NCBI GenBank assembly: GCA_014529385.2
Contig: CM043962.1
Location: forward strand, 51,727,905 to 51,791,904
Origin: Adiantum capillus-veneris
Taxonomy: Eukaryota > Streptophyta > Polypodiopsida > Polypodiales > Pteridaceae
Reading direction: 5' to 3'
DNA length: 64,000 nt
Shown piece after piece: positions 52,468 to 62,268 of this stretch. The notes below the pieces were generated by a model. That model did not search any database, was not told the DNA's origin, and was given only the letters and a program-made list of their open reading frames with translations. Position numbers and translations under genes: made by a program. How positions within the stretch are numbered: the first letter of the stretch is position 1; every line of letters starts with the position of its first letter.

Positions 52468-55143
52468 TCATGCCTCTAGCGTTGTACCTGATTCTTCTTC
52501 AATTGAGCTGGAGGAGTCTCCCTCCTCGGGGATTTCCATCATAGGTGTTTGATCAAATCTCAAAAAGTACTGCTTCAACCTCCATCCATTGACACGTGTT
52601 TTGTGGAGCCTACCATCTGCATCCATCAATCGGTAACTGCCATTGGCGTAGCGCTTTCTAATGACAAATGGCCCTTCCCATCTGGGTGAAAACTTTTTAT
52701 ACTTCCTAGTGTCAAACCTGTTATCATACCGTAGGACCAACATACCTTTCTTGAGACCTTTTGCCCTAAGTCCCTTGTTGAAGGTAAGTCGACGTTGCTC
52801 TGCCTGTGCTGCATAATAGTTGATAGCATCTTCTCTGTCTAGTTGAAGCCTCTCTAGATCAAGAATGTGGTTGTGGAGATGAGCATTAGGACGTTCCACC
52901 TGCCCAGCTAGCACCCTGAGACTAGCCAATTGTACTTCAATGGGTAAAATGGCTTCCTTACCAAACACCAAGTGATATGGTGTGAACCCAAGGGATGTGC
53001 GAAATGAAGTGCGATAAGCCCAAAGTGCAGCCATAAGATGCTTGTCCCAATCACTTTTGTGATTGTTTACATGCTTAGTGATGATCTTGCAGATCATACC
53101 ATTTACCTTTTCCACCAAACCATTGCATTGTGGGTAGTAGGGAGTTGAGTGTCGTTGTGAGATACCTAACTTCTCCATTAGCTCTCCTACAAGGTCTCCT
53201 CTAAAACCTGGTCCCCTGTCAGAAATTATTTCAAGAGGAGTGCCAAAACGGCAACAAATGTTTTCAAATACGAACTTAGCCACTTCCTTAGCTGTAATCC
53301 GGGTGGTGGCAACTGCTTCAGCCCACCTGGTCATGTAGTCCACACACATGATGATATAAAATTTACCTGATTGGCTCCTTGGCAAAGGCCCAATAGCATC
53401 AATTCCCCATTTCTCAAATGGTCCATATGAGATTATAGGAGTCTGTGGCTCATATGTGAGCCTCCTATCCCTTGCCTTTTGACATTCCTTGCATGTTTCA
53501 CACCAATGATGCACATCCCTATGTAGACTAGGCCATACAAACCCGGCTTGTAGAATCTTTCTACTAGTGATGTCAAGTGCAAAGTGTCCTCCGCAAACAC
53601 CATCATGGCAACTTGAAATGATTTCAGTGATCTCTCTAGAGAGAGGTACACGCCTAAGAATTTGATCCTTACCCTTGCAGTAGAGGTCGTCATTGATAAG
53701 GCGGTATTTTGTTGCCTTGCGCACAAGCCACTGCTTTTGGCCCTTAGTAAGATCCTTAGGACACTCTCCTGTGTCTAAGAAACTCATGATGTCAGGCATA
53801 GCATCGCTGCCTTGGAAGAGAGGCAACTTCAACTTGATAGCACCCACCACCGAAACATCTTGCAACTTCTCTCTAGCTAGAGCATCTACTTCTAGATTTT
53901 CTGCTCGAGGGACATGATGTAATTGTACAACTTGAAATTTCCCTAAAAGTTCCTTGACTTTGCGCAAATGGCTTAGCAAGATATGATTTTTACAAGCCCA
54001 AGTTCCTTGTATTTGTTTTATGAAAAGCATGGCATCACCAAATACATTTAACCGTTGAATGCCCTGTGTCACACACCACTCTAACCCAAGAGTTAAAGCT
54101 GCATATTCTGCCTCATTGTTAGAGTGAGAATCCAAGAGATTCCCAATGGAGAAAACCTTGTCCCCGTGCTCGTTGAAGATGACAATGCCTGCTGCAGCTT
54201 TGTCCACTTTCCTCTTGTAGGCTCCATCAAAGAAAAGAGAGTGAGCCTCCTCTACCTTAGGGACTTCCAGCACAGGTGTAATATCTTGATCATTTGGCTT
54301 TATCTTTAGCTTCTTTTCATAGTGGCGATGAGTGAGAATACCTCCTAGACTGGCCCTTGTGGAGTTCTCCACTTGCATTGTGTAGTCAAACTCTTGTAGC
54401 CTTGTGAGCCATTTGGAAATCCTAGAAGAAACATCCATGTGCTGCATTACATAAGAAAATACTTCTTCCATTGTTAAGATTATGAATGGTCTAGACAATA
54501 AATAAGAGCGAAATTTGGTGGTAGCAAATATTAATGCAAGCACCATGTGCTCCACTGCCGTGTATCCCTTTTCTAATGGGGTCATCATTCGACTAGAGAA
54601 GTAGATAGGACGCATAAAAGAAGTTTGAGGATCCTTTTGCATCAATACAGCCCCAAGTGTGTCATTGCCAACACTAGGGTTTACATAAAATGGCTCGTCC
54701 CACTTTGGAGATGCTATGGTGGGAAGTGAAGCTAGAATTTGTTTTACCTCATTGAATTGTTGTTCATTTTCTTCACTCCAAGTGAAGATCTCTTGATGGG
54801 TAACTTGTTGTAAAGGGAGAACCACTTGGGAGAGCAAGTGAATGAACCTACTCAAATACCTCACCTTTTGAAGAAAAGAGACCAATTGCTTTGTTGTGGT
54901 GGGAGAGGTCAAAGCCACCAAGGCTTGAACCTTGCTTGGGTCAGCTTCAATGCCGTTGGCCGAGATCACATGGCCAAGAAGAGTAACCTTGCTTTCACCA
55001 ATGTGGCATTTCTCCACATTGAGTTGTCCACCCAAAGCTTGTAGCCTAGCTAGACCTTCATAAACTTTCTCCAAATGAAGAGAGCGAGAGCTATAGATGC
55101 AAAAGTCATCAATAAAAACACGGATTGATTTTCCAAAGAATGG
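52468..55143 (-). CDS. G6 Pol: RT thumb, two RNase H domains, integrase
   Basis: Open from the stop at 55144 to TGA 52468-52470. It starts in the RT palm with RVFIDDFCIYS (catalytic DD), then LGHVISANGIEADPSK. RNase H one: GAVLMQKDP and YFSSRMMTPLEKGYTAVEH (degenerate acidic residues, likely inactive). RNase H two, of the kind typical of the Tat lineage: FFDGAYKRKVDKAAAGIVIF, NNEAEYAALTLGLEW, NVFGDAMLFIKQ and VPRAENLEVDALA. Integrase: HHCC (H..H then CETCKECQ), WGIDAIGPLPR, ISDRGPGFRG and the Glu in GLVEKVNG, then the conserved YRTSFRTSLGFTPYHLVFG and a WEGPFVI tail. The protein copies and inserts the element. It continues in frame into the RT start upstream. Confidence 0.93.
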   Translation of the reverse strand, partial: PFFGKSIRVFIDDFCIYSSRSLHLEKVYEGLARLQALGGQLNVEKCHIGESKVTLLGHVISANGIEADPSKVQALVALTSPTTTKQLVSFLQKVRYLSRFIHLLSQVVLPLQQVTHQEIFTWSEENEQQFNEVKQILASLPTIASPKWDEPFYVNPSVGNDTLGAVLMQKDPQTSFMRPIYFSSRMMTPLEKGYTAVEHMVLALIFATTKFRSYLLSRPFIILTMEEVFSYVMQHMDVSSRISKWLTRLQEFDYTMQVENSTRASLGGILTHRHYEKKLKIKPNDQDITPVLEVPKVEEAHSLFFDGAYKRKVDKAAAGIVIFNEHGDKVFSIGNLLDSHSNNEAEYAALTLGLEWCVTQGIQRLNVFGDAMLFIKQIQGTWACKNHILLSHLRKVKELLGKFQVVQLHHVPRAENLEVDALAREKLQDVSVVGAIKLKLPLFQGSDAMPDIMSFLDTGECPKDLTKGQKQWLVRKATKYRLINDDLYCKGKDQILRRVPLSREITEIISSCHDGVCGGHFALDITSRKILQAGFVWPSLHRDVHHWCETCKECQKARDRRLTYEPQTPIISYGPFEKWGIDAIGPLPRSQSGKFYIIMCVDYMTRWAEAVATTRITAKEVAKFVFENICCRFGTPLEIISDRGPGFRGDLVGELMEKLGISQRHSTPYYPQCNGLVEKVNGMICKIITKHVNNHKSDWDKHLMAALWAYRTSFRTSLGFTPYHLVFGKEAILPIEVQLASLRVLAGQVERPNAHLHNHILDLERLQLDREDAINYYAAQAEQRRLTFNKGLRAKGLKKGMLVLRYDNRFDTRKYKKFSPRWEGPFVIRKRYANGSYRLMDADGRLHKTRVNGWRLKQYFLRFDQTPMMEIPEEGDSSSSIEEESGTTLEA

Positions 55144-56001
55144 CTAAAAAACAAATGTCACATATCGCTGAAAAGTGGCTGGAGCATTAGTGAGACCAAA
55201 AGGCATAACTCTGTAAGCAAAACATCCCCATGGTGTGATGAAGGTTGTCTTGTTTTGATCTTCTTCAGCGATGCTAATTTGGAAGTAGCCTGAGTAGCCA
55301 TCACATACCGTGTAGCGCTCATGTCCTGCTACCTCATTGAGTATTTTGTCTTGAAAAGGAAGAGGAAAATGGTCCCTCTTTGTGGCTGCATTAAGAGGCT
55401 TGTAATCAACACAAACCCTCCAGTTACCATTCTTCTTTGGTGTGACTACCACTGGAGAAACCCACTCTGAGTCTTCAACAGGATAGATAAAACCGGCTTC
55501 TAGCAATTTCCTCACCTCTTTGAGTAGGGCGTCTTGTTGAATTACTCCTAGCCGCCTGAGCTTCTGCACTACAGGTTTACTTCCCTCCTTGAGCTTAATG
55601 TGATGTTGAACTACTGTGATGCCAGTGATTTTATCATATTCATCAATGAACAATGTGGTAAAATTACTTAGCATCAAAATATAATCTTCACGCTCCTTCC
55701 CACACAACTCACTAGAGAGCATTTGATGTAGCTTACTTGCTTCTACCAGAGGTTGTATACCTGGTGTCTCCCCTTGGCTTGATGATGAGGCATCAGGTTG
55801 CTCCATCTTCTTAGGGTCCTTGAGAATGATCCCCATCACCTCAATGCTACTGTCACTTTCTTCACTCACTGTTGACTCCTCCTCTGAAGTGGTTGAAGAG
55901 TCACCACTAGAAAACTCATCCTCGGAGGTTTCTAGATCCATGTCGCGTTGTTGACCTATCTTCATGTCGTAAAGTATTGGCCTTCCTTTTGCATCCTTCA
56001 T
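55144..56001 (-). CDS. G6 RT N-terminal part
   Basis: 286 codons ending at TAG 55144-55146. An acidic Ser-rich head (SEDEFSSGDSSTTSEEESTV) is followed by the RT entry VVQHHIKLKEGSKPVVQKLR, SEWVSPVVVTPKKNGNWRVC, YKPLNAATKRDHFPLPFQD, VCDGYSGYFQISI and FAYRVMPFGLTNAPATFQRY. After the stop the frame goes on (PFFGKSIRVFIDDF), so the stop is a single lesion. MKDAKG follows a TAG at 56002-56004, so the true polyprotein began upstream. Confidence 0.93.
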   Translation of the reverse strand: MKDAKGRPILYDMKIGQQRDMDLETSEDEFSSGDSSTTSEEESTVSEESDSSIEVMGIILKDPKKMEQPDASSSSQGETPGIQPLVEASKLHQMLSSELCGKEREDYILMLSNFTTLFIDEYDKITGITVVQHHIKLKEGSKPVVQKLRRLGVIQQDALLKEVRKLLEAGFIYPVEDSEWVSPVVVTPKKNGNWRVCVDYKPLNAATKRDHFPLPFQDKILNEVAGHERYTVCDGYSGYFQISIAEEDQNKTTFITPWGCFAYRVMPFGLTNAPATFQRYVTFVF

Positions 56002-56460
56002 CTAGATTATGCTGGTGTCCCAGTCCTGCTTAGCTCTCATAGCCATAAGCCAAGGCCTCCCTAGAATGATAGGATAGCCCTCCCCTTTGTGTGGCATGAC
56101 AAAGATGTCCACATCTACCTCGGTGTTGAATGCCTTTATCCTAACTGCATTTATGACACCAACACATTGAACTTTTAAATTATTTGCCATTTTGGCTCGG
56201 CATGGTGCCGGCCGACTCACCTCTAAACCCAAACGGTGCATCATTTTTTCACTCATGACGCATATTTGTGCGCCACCATCGATGTAGATATTGGAGATGT
56301 GTTGCCCTTTGATGTAAGCATCCATCACTGGTAGTATGTCGTCTAGATTCCTCCCGGAGATAGCCCCAGCTATCTTTGGCTTTGGTCGCCTCGTGTTAAC
56401 CATCTTTGTCCATTGTCTCCTCACCCTAGGTGCTAGGTGGAGTAAGTGGGGCGAGGTGAT
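56002..56460 (-). CDS. G6 aspartic protease
   Basis: A 140-codon open frame (56002-56424) with LDDILPVMDAYIKGQHI, NIYIDGGAQICVMSEKMMHR (active-site DGGA), PAPCRAKMANNLKVQCVGV and GYPIILGRPWLMAMRAKQDW. It is in the same frame as the nucleocapsid upstream (TAA at 56461) and RT downstream (TAG at 56002). It cleaves the polyprotein. Confidence 0.88.
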   Translation of the reverse strand: MTSPHLLHLAPRVRRQWTKMVNTRRPKPKIAGAISGRNLDDILPVMDAYIKGQHISNIYIDGGAQICVMSEKMMHRLGLEVSRPAPCRAKMANNLKVQCVGVINAVRIKAFNTEVDVDIFVMPHKGEGYPIILGRPWLMAMRAKQDWDTSII

Positions 56461-57130
56461 TTATGGGCCCTGTACAGAAACATCTTGAACCAAATCATAT
56501 GGTTTAGAACATTCACCCAAAGAGAAATCTACAATGTCAATTTTACGTCGTGACTTGGACGGCTTTTTGCTAGATTCCCCTTTATTCTTCATCTTTTCTT
56601 CCTTTTGAGAAGATTCACCATGCCTAGCGCGTTTTACCCCAATGGCATCTACTCCTTTAATCTTGGTCTTATCCTCCTCCACTTTCTCCTTTCCCTTACC
56701 TTCAAGACTGATGACGCTTACTGTTTGATTGCCAACTGGTGGTGGGGGTAAGGGTGGAATGAGAAGTTGTGGTGGTGGTGGTGGTGGTTGTGGTTGAATC
56801 GGTGGTTGTAAGATTTGCACGGGTGGTGCTTGTCGTGGTGCCCTCGGTGGTGGTGGTCTTGCTCTTGGTGGTGAAACCTGGTTTTGTCTTGCTCCTCTGT
56901 TGAAATTCTGCCTCCTTGGTTGTGGACAGTAGTACATGCCATGACCATCCTCCCCACAATTGTAGCAGTGGTATTCTTGGTTTTGCCTTCGTTGTCCTCT
57001 CCCTTGCTCTTGGTTGCGATTGTGTGCATGCCCTTTTTTACTTGGTGAACCGAGATGAGGTTTTCTTGCGGTGTTGCAGCTAGCATTTGTTGCCTGACAT
57101 GCGGTTGAGTGTGTTTTGAGTAAGGTAGGG
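56461..57130 (-). CDS. G6 gag nucleocapsid region
   Basis: A 251-codon frame to 57213 whose reliable part starts near 57130. It shows a basic stretch (GHAHNRNQEQGRGQRRQNQ), the CCHC knuckle CYNCGEDGHGMYYCPQ, a Pro-rich middle from (CCACCAC)-type repeats at about 56760-56870, and a Lys/Glu-rich end (GKEKVEEDKTKIKG). It should bind element RNA. The gag core is missing; the residues before 57130 belong to another sequence. Confidence 0.75.
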
Positions 57131-57249
57131 ATTGAGTGTGTTTTTTGAGAGATTGACAATCTCTCGTAGTCTCCATGCACTAGTGGGGTTGGCTCCGTCC
57201 CACGATATAACATTTATGTTTGTGGTTCTCAATGTCACTCCAATAAGGT

Positions 57250-59560
57250 AGCAAGGCTTGGCATTCGAGGAGCCCCACAAAGAGATATCCGGAATAGCAT
57301 TGCATATGGGATGGCTACTCTTTCTTTGCATTGGAAACAATTGTTTACATAGACATGAATATCTCTTTTCATAGTAGGCCAATCTTATACATATCTTAAA
57401 TGTGGCTGGAGCATTACAAAGTCCAAATGGCATGACTAGGTACATGGATGCTCCCCACTCAGCGATAAACGTTTTTTTGGCTCTATCTTCATGTGCAATT
57501 TTCAGCTAATGTTAGCCACTATATTCATCCATGAAGCTATACATCTCGTGGCGTGCAATCTCATCAAGTAACATATCTATAATTGGGAGTGGAAATGGAT
57601 CTTTAATAGTTTTAGCATGAAGCTTTATATAATCTACACAGACCCTTAGCTTCCCATTCTTCTTAGGCACCACTACAATTGGGAATAAACTACCACTGCT
57701 TGTAACCTTAGTGATGAACCTTGCCTTCAGAAGATTGTCAATCTCTTCCTTGACCTCCTTAGCATAGTTAGGGTTCATTTTATATCTGCAGTTCACTGGC
57801 GTGGCATGGGGATTTAGTGGTATCCTGTGCTAGCACAATTTAGGATCAACACCTTTTGAGACAGTGTGTTCCCATGAAAATACATCCTTATACTTTTCAA
57901 TAAAACTCTGTCCTTTTCCTTAATCTCTAGCTTCAGATGCTTGTTGATTTGGACCATCTTAGGGTTCTCATACGTGCCAAGATTCTATTCCTCCACTTCT
58001 TGGTCATCTGGGAGAAACCAGTTTGGGCCTCCTCCATTTCTATTGGCCAATGATTCTACATCCTTTTCTATACAAAATAAAATAGGTTGCCTAGCTCTAC
58101 TAGTCTAGGCTCCATCTCTATTCTTTCAGCGGTTTGATTTGAAATTTGTTAATTCATCTGATTTGGCTCAACTACTGGTCTGAAATCAAACTTGTCATGT
58201 TCTAGCTGGTCTGGTTATTTTGGTGCTCACCCGTCTAGTTGAGATATCCTTTCCCCAGTGTTCGACTCCATGAATTGATCTAAGTATTGATTTCTTTGCC
58301 TCTCAACTTGCTCTTTGTCCATTAAAACAATAGTCAGGTCTATTTTGTTAAAGGAAAAATATTCAGTGAGGCTAACATTCTTTCAATTTTCTCTGTTCTA
58401 TATTTCTTGCAAAGCTTTTTCAAGATCCTTGTATTATCTGTCTTGATCTAGATTCTCCCATTGGATCCTTGAATTGTTAGTGTTTGGTTGGCATAATCAT
58501 GTATTGCACCAATAGTTTTGAGTCATGGTCTACCTAGAAGCATCCCATATGCTCCTTATACATCCAAAACTAAGAAGGTAGTTTTAAATTTCTCTTTATC
58601 CACTCTTATTTGCCTGTCCTCAATTAGTCTCATGGCCTAGAATATCTTGTGGTCAACCATTCTCACCATGAATGGTGCTAATTTTAAATCATGAATCCCT
58701 AGTTTCTGCCTCAGATGCTCCCCGAGGATGTTAACTCGAGCTCCCCCATCTGGTATTACTCCAAATAACGGTTCCCACTAGTTCCTTAGCTTGTAGTCAA
58801 CTTGAATAAATGGAACCTCATCATCCCTTATGGCTGCCAAGTCCACTGCTCTTGCTCAGCTTCCACCTTTCTCTTCTATCTATTGAACTTTACAATTTCT
58901 GGTCATGTGCATCTGATATCATCCAACCCTATTGTCAACTTTTGGATTCTTTCACAGACCTTCACATAAATTTTGTCTCGTTCATCACCAGAGCTACAAT
59001 TTGAATTGGAAGATATCTCCTCTATTTGACTACCTTGCAATTCCACTTGGCTGACTTCCCTTGTCAAGTAGCTGGCTGACATTGTGATGGACTCTCTGAC
59101 TTGACCTTCACTAGTTGCGTACCTCCAAATTTGGTCAAGTATGATTTGACTTGTTGTACTTCTTCAACCAGATTCTAAATTGCAACTATCATAAATTTAT
59201 TCAATAGAAATGTTGCTTTGTCCCCTATTTGCCTAAAGTGCTTCTCTTTCTAAGCCCCTGAAGGTTGAGGCCGTAGTTTTTGAATCGTCCTAGAATCTAG
59301 ACACTCTGGCTATTTTAGAATCTTCTTTGCCAGGTTCTCTGTAATCTTGGTTGCAAGATCTCATTGTTGTTGCCATTCATCAACTACTTTCTATTTGACT
59401 TTTGCCTTCATATGGCTCTCTGCTTCTCCCACTTCTTGGTTTTAGAAGTTTTCTTCTTCTCAAGTTCTTCTAAAATCTTTCTTTTTAAATCCCTCTAGCT
59501 TGGCAGCCTGCATGCACTGAGCTACAAACTTATTATATCTCACATAAGTATAACAATTTA
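57250..59560 (-). mobile_element. G7: decayed Gypsy, relative of G0
   Basis: The minus strand holds, with many stops, the same order as G0: spacer and knuckle-side sequence (59560-58850), protease (VDYKLRN, PDGGARVNIL, MLLGRPWLKTIG, about 58800-58490), linker, RT start (57796-57512) and RT motif LVMPFGLCNAPATF (about 57430). At 57395 it jumps directly to integrase zinc-domain sequence (MKRDIHVYVNNCFQC, about 57375-57320), an internal deletion. It retains the intact site where N1 inserted in G0 (57841-57860). Confidence 0.8.
57512..57796 (-). pseudogene. G7 reverse transcriptase N-terminal region
   Basis: 94 codons: MNPNYAKEVKEEIDNLLKAR, SLFPIVVVPKKNGKLRVCVD, LHAKTIKDPFPLPIIDMLLD and YSFMDEYSG. 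It is nearly the same as 847-1115 and extends further, into the region with the catalytic motif (MPFGLCNAPATF, next piece). A stop at 57509-57511 and frame changes follow. The DD catalytic motif is not found; it lies in the deleted part. Confidence 0.88.
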
Positions 59561-59664
59561 TGATTCTTTTCCCAAATAAGTAAGCTCTTTCTAACTCTTC
59601 AAATCATTTGTTACAGGCCCTTGCTCTTTCTCAAGGCCAATAATTATCCTTTGAACCTCTTTTT
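59561..59664. other. Boundary between G7 and next element
   Basis: No clear ends or target duplication seen. Confidence 0.3.
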
Positions 59665-60936
59665 GTGGAAAACTCCCTTGTACTGAGATGTATTTGCAGC
59701 TTGGAAGCATCCCAACTTATTTATGAATCGACGTTAGCCTCATATAAAAAGTCTTCTATTTTTCACATGTTGTCTTTTGATGACTGGTGCAAAATCTTGG
59801 CCACTTTAGATAGAGATAGTAAGGAGGGGGGTAGCTATGATCTCCCAATACATTGCTCAATTGCATATACTTTCTTTACAATACAACCAAGAGGTAGCAC
59901 AATTCTCTTCATCGGGGGTAGAGTTATCCAACTTTCTTAAAGAGATTTGCGCCCTTAATGCGACTTTTATAAGTGCCCCTACTACTCCTGCTATCCCTCA
60001 AACTGGAGGTATCTTTTGTAGAGATAATTCTCCTTTGGAAGCGGTCAAGGAGTTTCAAAACAACCTTTCTCTCTCAGTGACTCTAACCTATTAGAGATGG
60101 TGCCTAAAGTTTCTAAAGTTTTTCCTTTTTTACCTGTTAGACAATTTGAGGTGGGATCTTTTGGAGTGGATCATCAGCTTTGCCTCCCCAAAAAAGCCTT
60201 TTTGGCACCTATCCGTAGTGAAACATGGGTGTATCTGGCCAATGTCCCTGCTTCCACTGTGGAGGAATTCTTGGATAAAGGAGAACTCATCGAGGCTCCA
60301 TTCAGCCTCAACTTTGTGGACCATTTTAAATGTTCATCTAATGCAGAGTTATACATTCGTATGAAGGGAAATATGGAGTTCTCCAAAAGCAATCCAGACT
60401 TCTACACTAAGTCTATTTGGAATGTTTTCTAGCCATACCTAAAGTGTGCATGCAAATTTCTTGACCCTAAAACCTCTTGTGAGTCTAGTATCATGTGGTT
60501 TGATCATGCAATCTGGTATATTCTCAATCACATGGAACACCTCTTCCTGGAGAAATGTGTTGAATTTCATCTTTCCCTCATTTGCTCTTGGTTGGGAAGT
60601 CAGACCAAGCAACTTGTTATTGCTCAAATGGCTTCTAGCATCTTTTGGGGCCTCATGCTTGATATTCTTAAGGAACTCAAATATGAAGAACCAGACACAT
60701 ACCTCACTACCTATGCTAACTACAGAGGTGTTAAAATCATCACTGGTTTACTCAAGCCTTGCATTGTTGATGATTCTCCCTCACTGAAAAGACCAAACTC
60801 TTTAACTACCCCCAATAACTCGTTCACTTCTTTCCTTACCCCTAGTACTTCTTCTAGCTTTAATCGAGGAAATTCTTGCAGCTTTACTAGGGGTAGAGGA
60901 AGAGTTACTCCCATCTGCCATCTCCTTGACTTGTAA
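59665..60936 (+). pseudogene. Gag-like first protein of a non-LTR type element
   Basis: Read in two frames up to 60094, then one frame 60097-60936 with a single TAG (60430-60432). It contains FLPVRQFEVGSFGVDHQLCL, ETWVYLANVPASTVEEFLDK, CACKFLDPKTSCESSIMWFD and WLGSQTKQLVIAQMASSIFW, and finishes with Ser/Thr-rich sequence and a basic RGNSCSFTRGRGRV tail. I do not recognise a database family. The position before a reverse transcriptase and the Arg/Gly tail suggest an RNA-binding first protein. No zinc knuckle. The pieces are consistent in style and the frame is long for random DNA of this AT content. Confidence 0.45.
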
Positions 60937-62268
60937 TCATCTATACCTTGCATGTAATGTTTGGCCCTTGTGGAAGGAAGCGGCTACTACGGATCTTATC
61001 TACATACACCGTCTCTTCCAAAATGAACTTTTGGATTGGTTTTCACCCCACACATTATTCTGTGAGTGTTTTGACTTGTTGTTTGGAAACCATAAATTAT
61101 TGAATAAAGTATTGTTTGGCTGTACATATCATTAGCCGGTTAAGAGTCTAGTCTACAACAATGATGTTTTGAGATACGGTACTATCCTTGATTGTGCTTG
61201 TGATAAGTATAACACTTTTTGTAAGGATTTTGGTGGTTTAGGCAAGCATGTATGCACTTGTGATCTAAGTTTGATTAACGACCCCACCGTAAATTTTGTT
61301 GGCAAAAGGATAAATCACAATCTTATTTTTCCAAAAAACCCATACCTTGTGGTTTCAACTTTACTTAGCTACCCGCTTGACCTTGTCAGTGCTCTCCAAC
61401 TAGGGAAGATAGTCCTACTGGACTTGATCAAATTGGTTCAACAGTGCTTCTTTCAAAAAAGTTCCCTCTTACCACATGATTGTCTGTCTACAAATCACAC
61501 TTGGATCACGCCTAACCTAGGTATTCACAAAATTTCCCTCTTACTAAACGATTCACTGTCATTGCTAGTATTACTAAACACCTTACTAGTATTGGGTTCC
61601 CTCCCGAGTCGGTCAAACTTCCTGGTATTATTTCCCACCTACAAGCATCACAAACACAAGTTCTGATGGATTTTTGATGCCTCTAATGGGATATTTACCA
61701 ACATTACTAAAGAGATTACGTTATGCCTTGACCTTGTACTTTCGGAGGTTGAGACCGTCTGTGCCATTAAACAAAGAGTTTGCTCAGATTTTCTCAAATT
61801 ACACTATAACCCCTTTTGGCTTTTTAATAACTTCACTGAGGTCAATCTCAACCTCCCTCCCCAATCAAATATTTCATCTCTTCTCGATGGACATCACTCA
61901 ATGGTACGAGAATATACCCCTTAATGGAGATATAGGATTGAATAGTGTTATGAGGGAAATGACTAGGATTGCGTTTAACAATGCTTGGCTAAAAGGATTT
62001 TGCTACATCTCTCTTGTTGATAAACCTAGATGGATAAAAAAAGCCAACTCTTCTCACACCTACCACTTTGACTCAGAAGAAACTAGGTGATCACATTATG
62101 TGGCTTTTAGACAATTGTTAAGTCCACTTTGGTGGCCAATGCTAAAACCAAAGCCAGGGTATCCCTATGGGCTTTTGTGGTCACCCCTCGTGTGCAATTT
62201 ATACTTTTTTTTTTTTGAGTACAAGTGGTTTCTAGAGACCATGAAAAATAGAGATACCAGTCACAAAC
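60926..62268 (+). pseudogene. Reverse transcriptase remnant of Penelope/telomerase-like type
   Basis: Plus strand, several frames. Pre-RT part: TDLIYIHRLFQNELLDWFSP, FGGLGKHVCTCDLSLINDPT (about 61215-61280). Then FTVIASITKHLTSIGF and VKLPGIISHLQASQTQVLMD (about 61550-61670), FNNFTEVNLNLPPQSNISSL (about 61820-61880), motif A SMDITQWYENIPLNGD (about 61884-61930), a conserved Trp region (DKPRWIKKANSS), and QGIPMGF (62155-62175) followed after a frame change by WSPLVCNLYFFFFEYKWFLE (to about 62230). QGIPMG-x-x-x-SP-x-x-x-N-x-Y is the fourth RT motif of Penelope-like elements and relatives, unlike the MPFGL of Gypsy. The catalytic DD is not reached because an LTR inserted at 62269. Family placement is tentative. 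Confidence 0.6.

Larger units (their letters stand above)
50976..57130 (-). mobile_element. G6: Tat-type Gypsy, 5' truncated
   Basis: Minus-strand order is nucleocapsid, protease, RT, RNase H, a second RNase H, integrase, then a probable 3' LTR (50976-52439). Gag core, primer site and 5' LTR are absent; coding melts into G7 sequence at about 57100-57250. Gag, protease and pol are all in one frame, separated by single stops. Confidence 0.85.
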
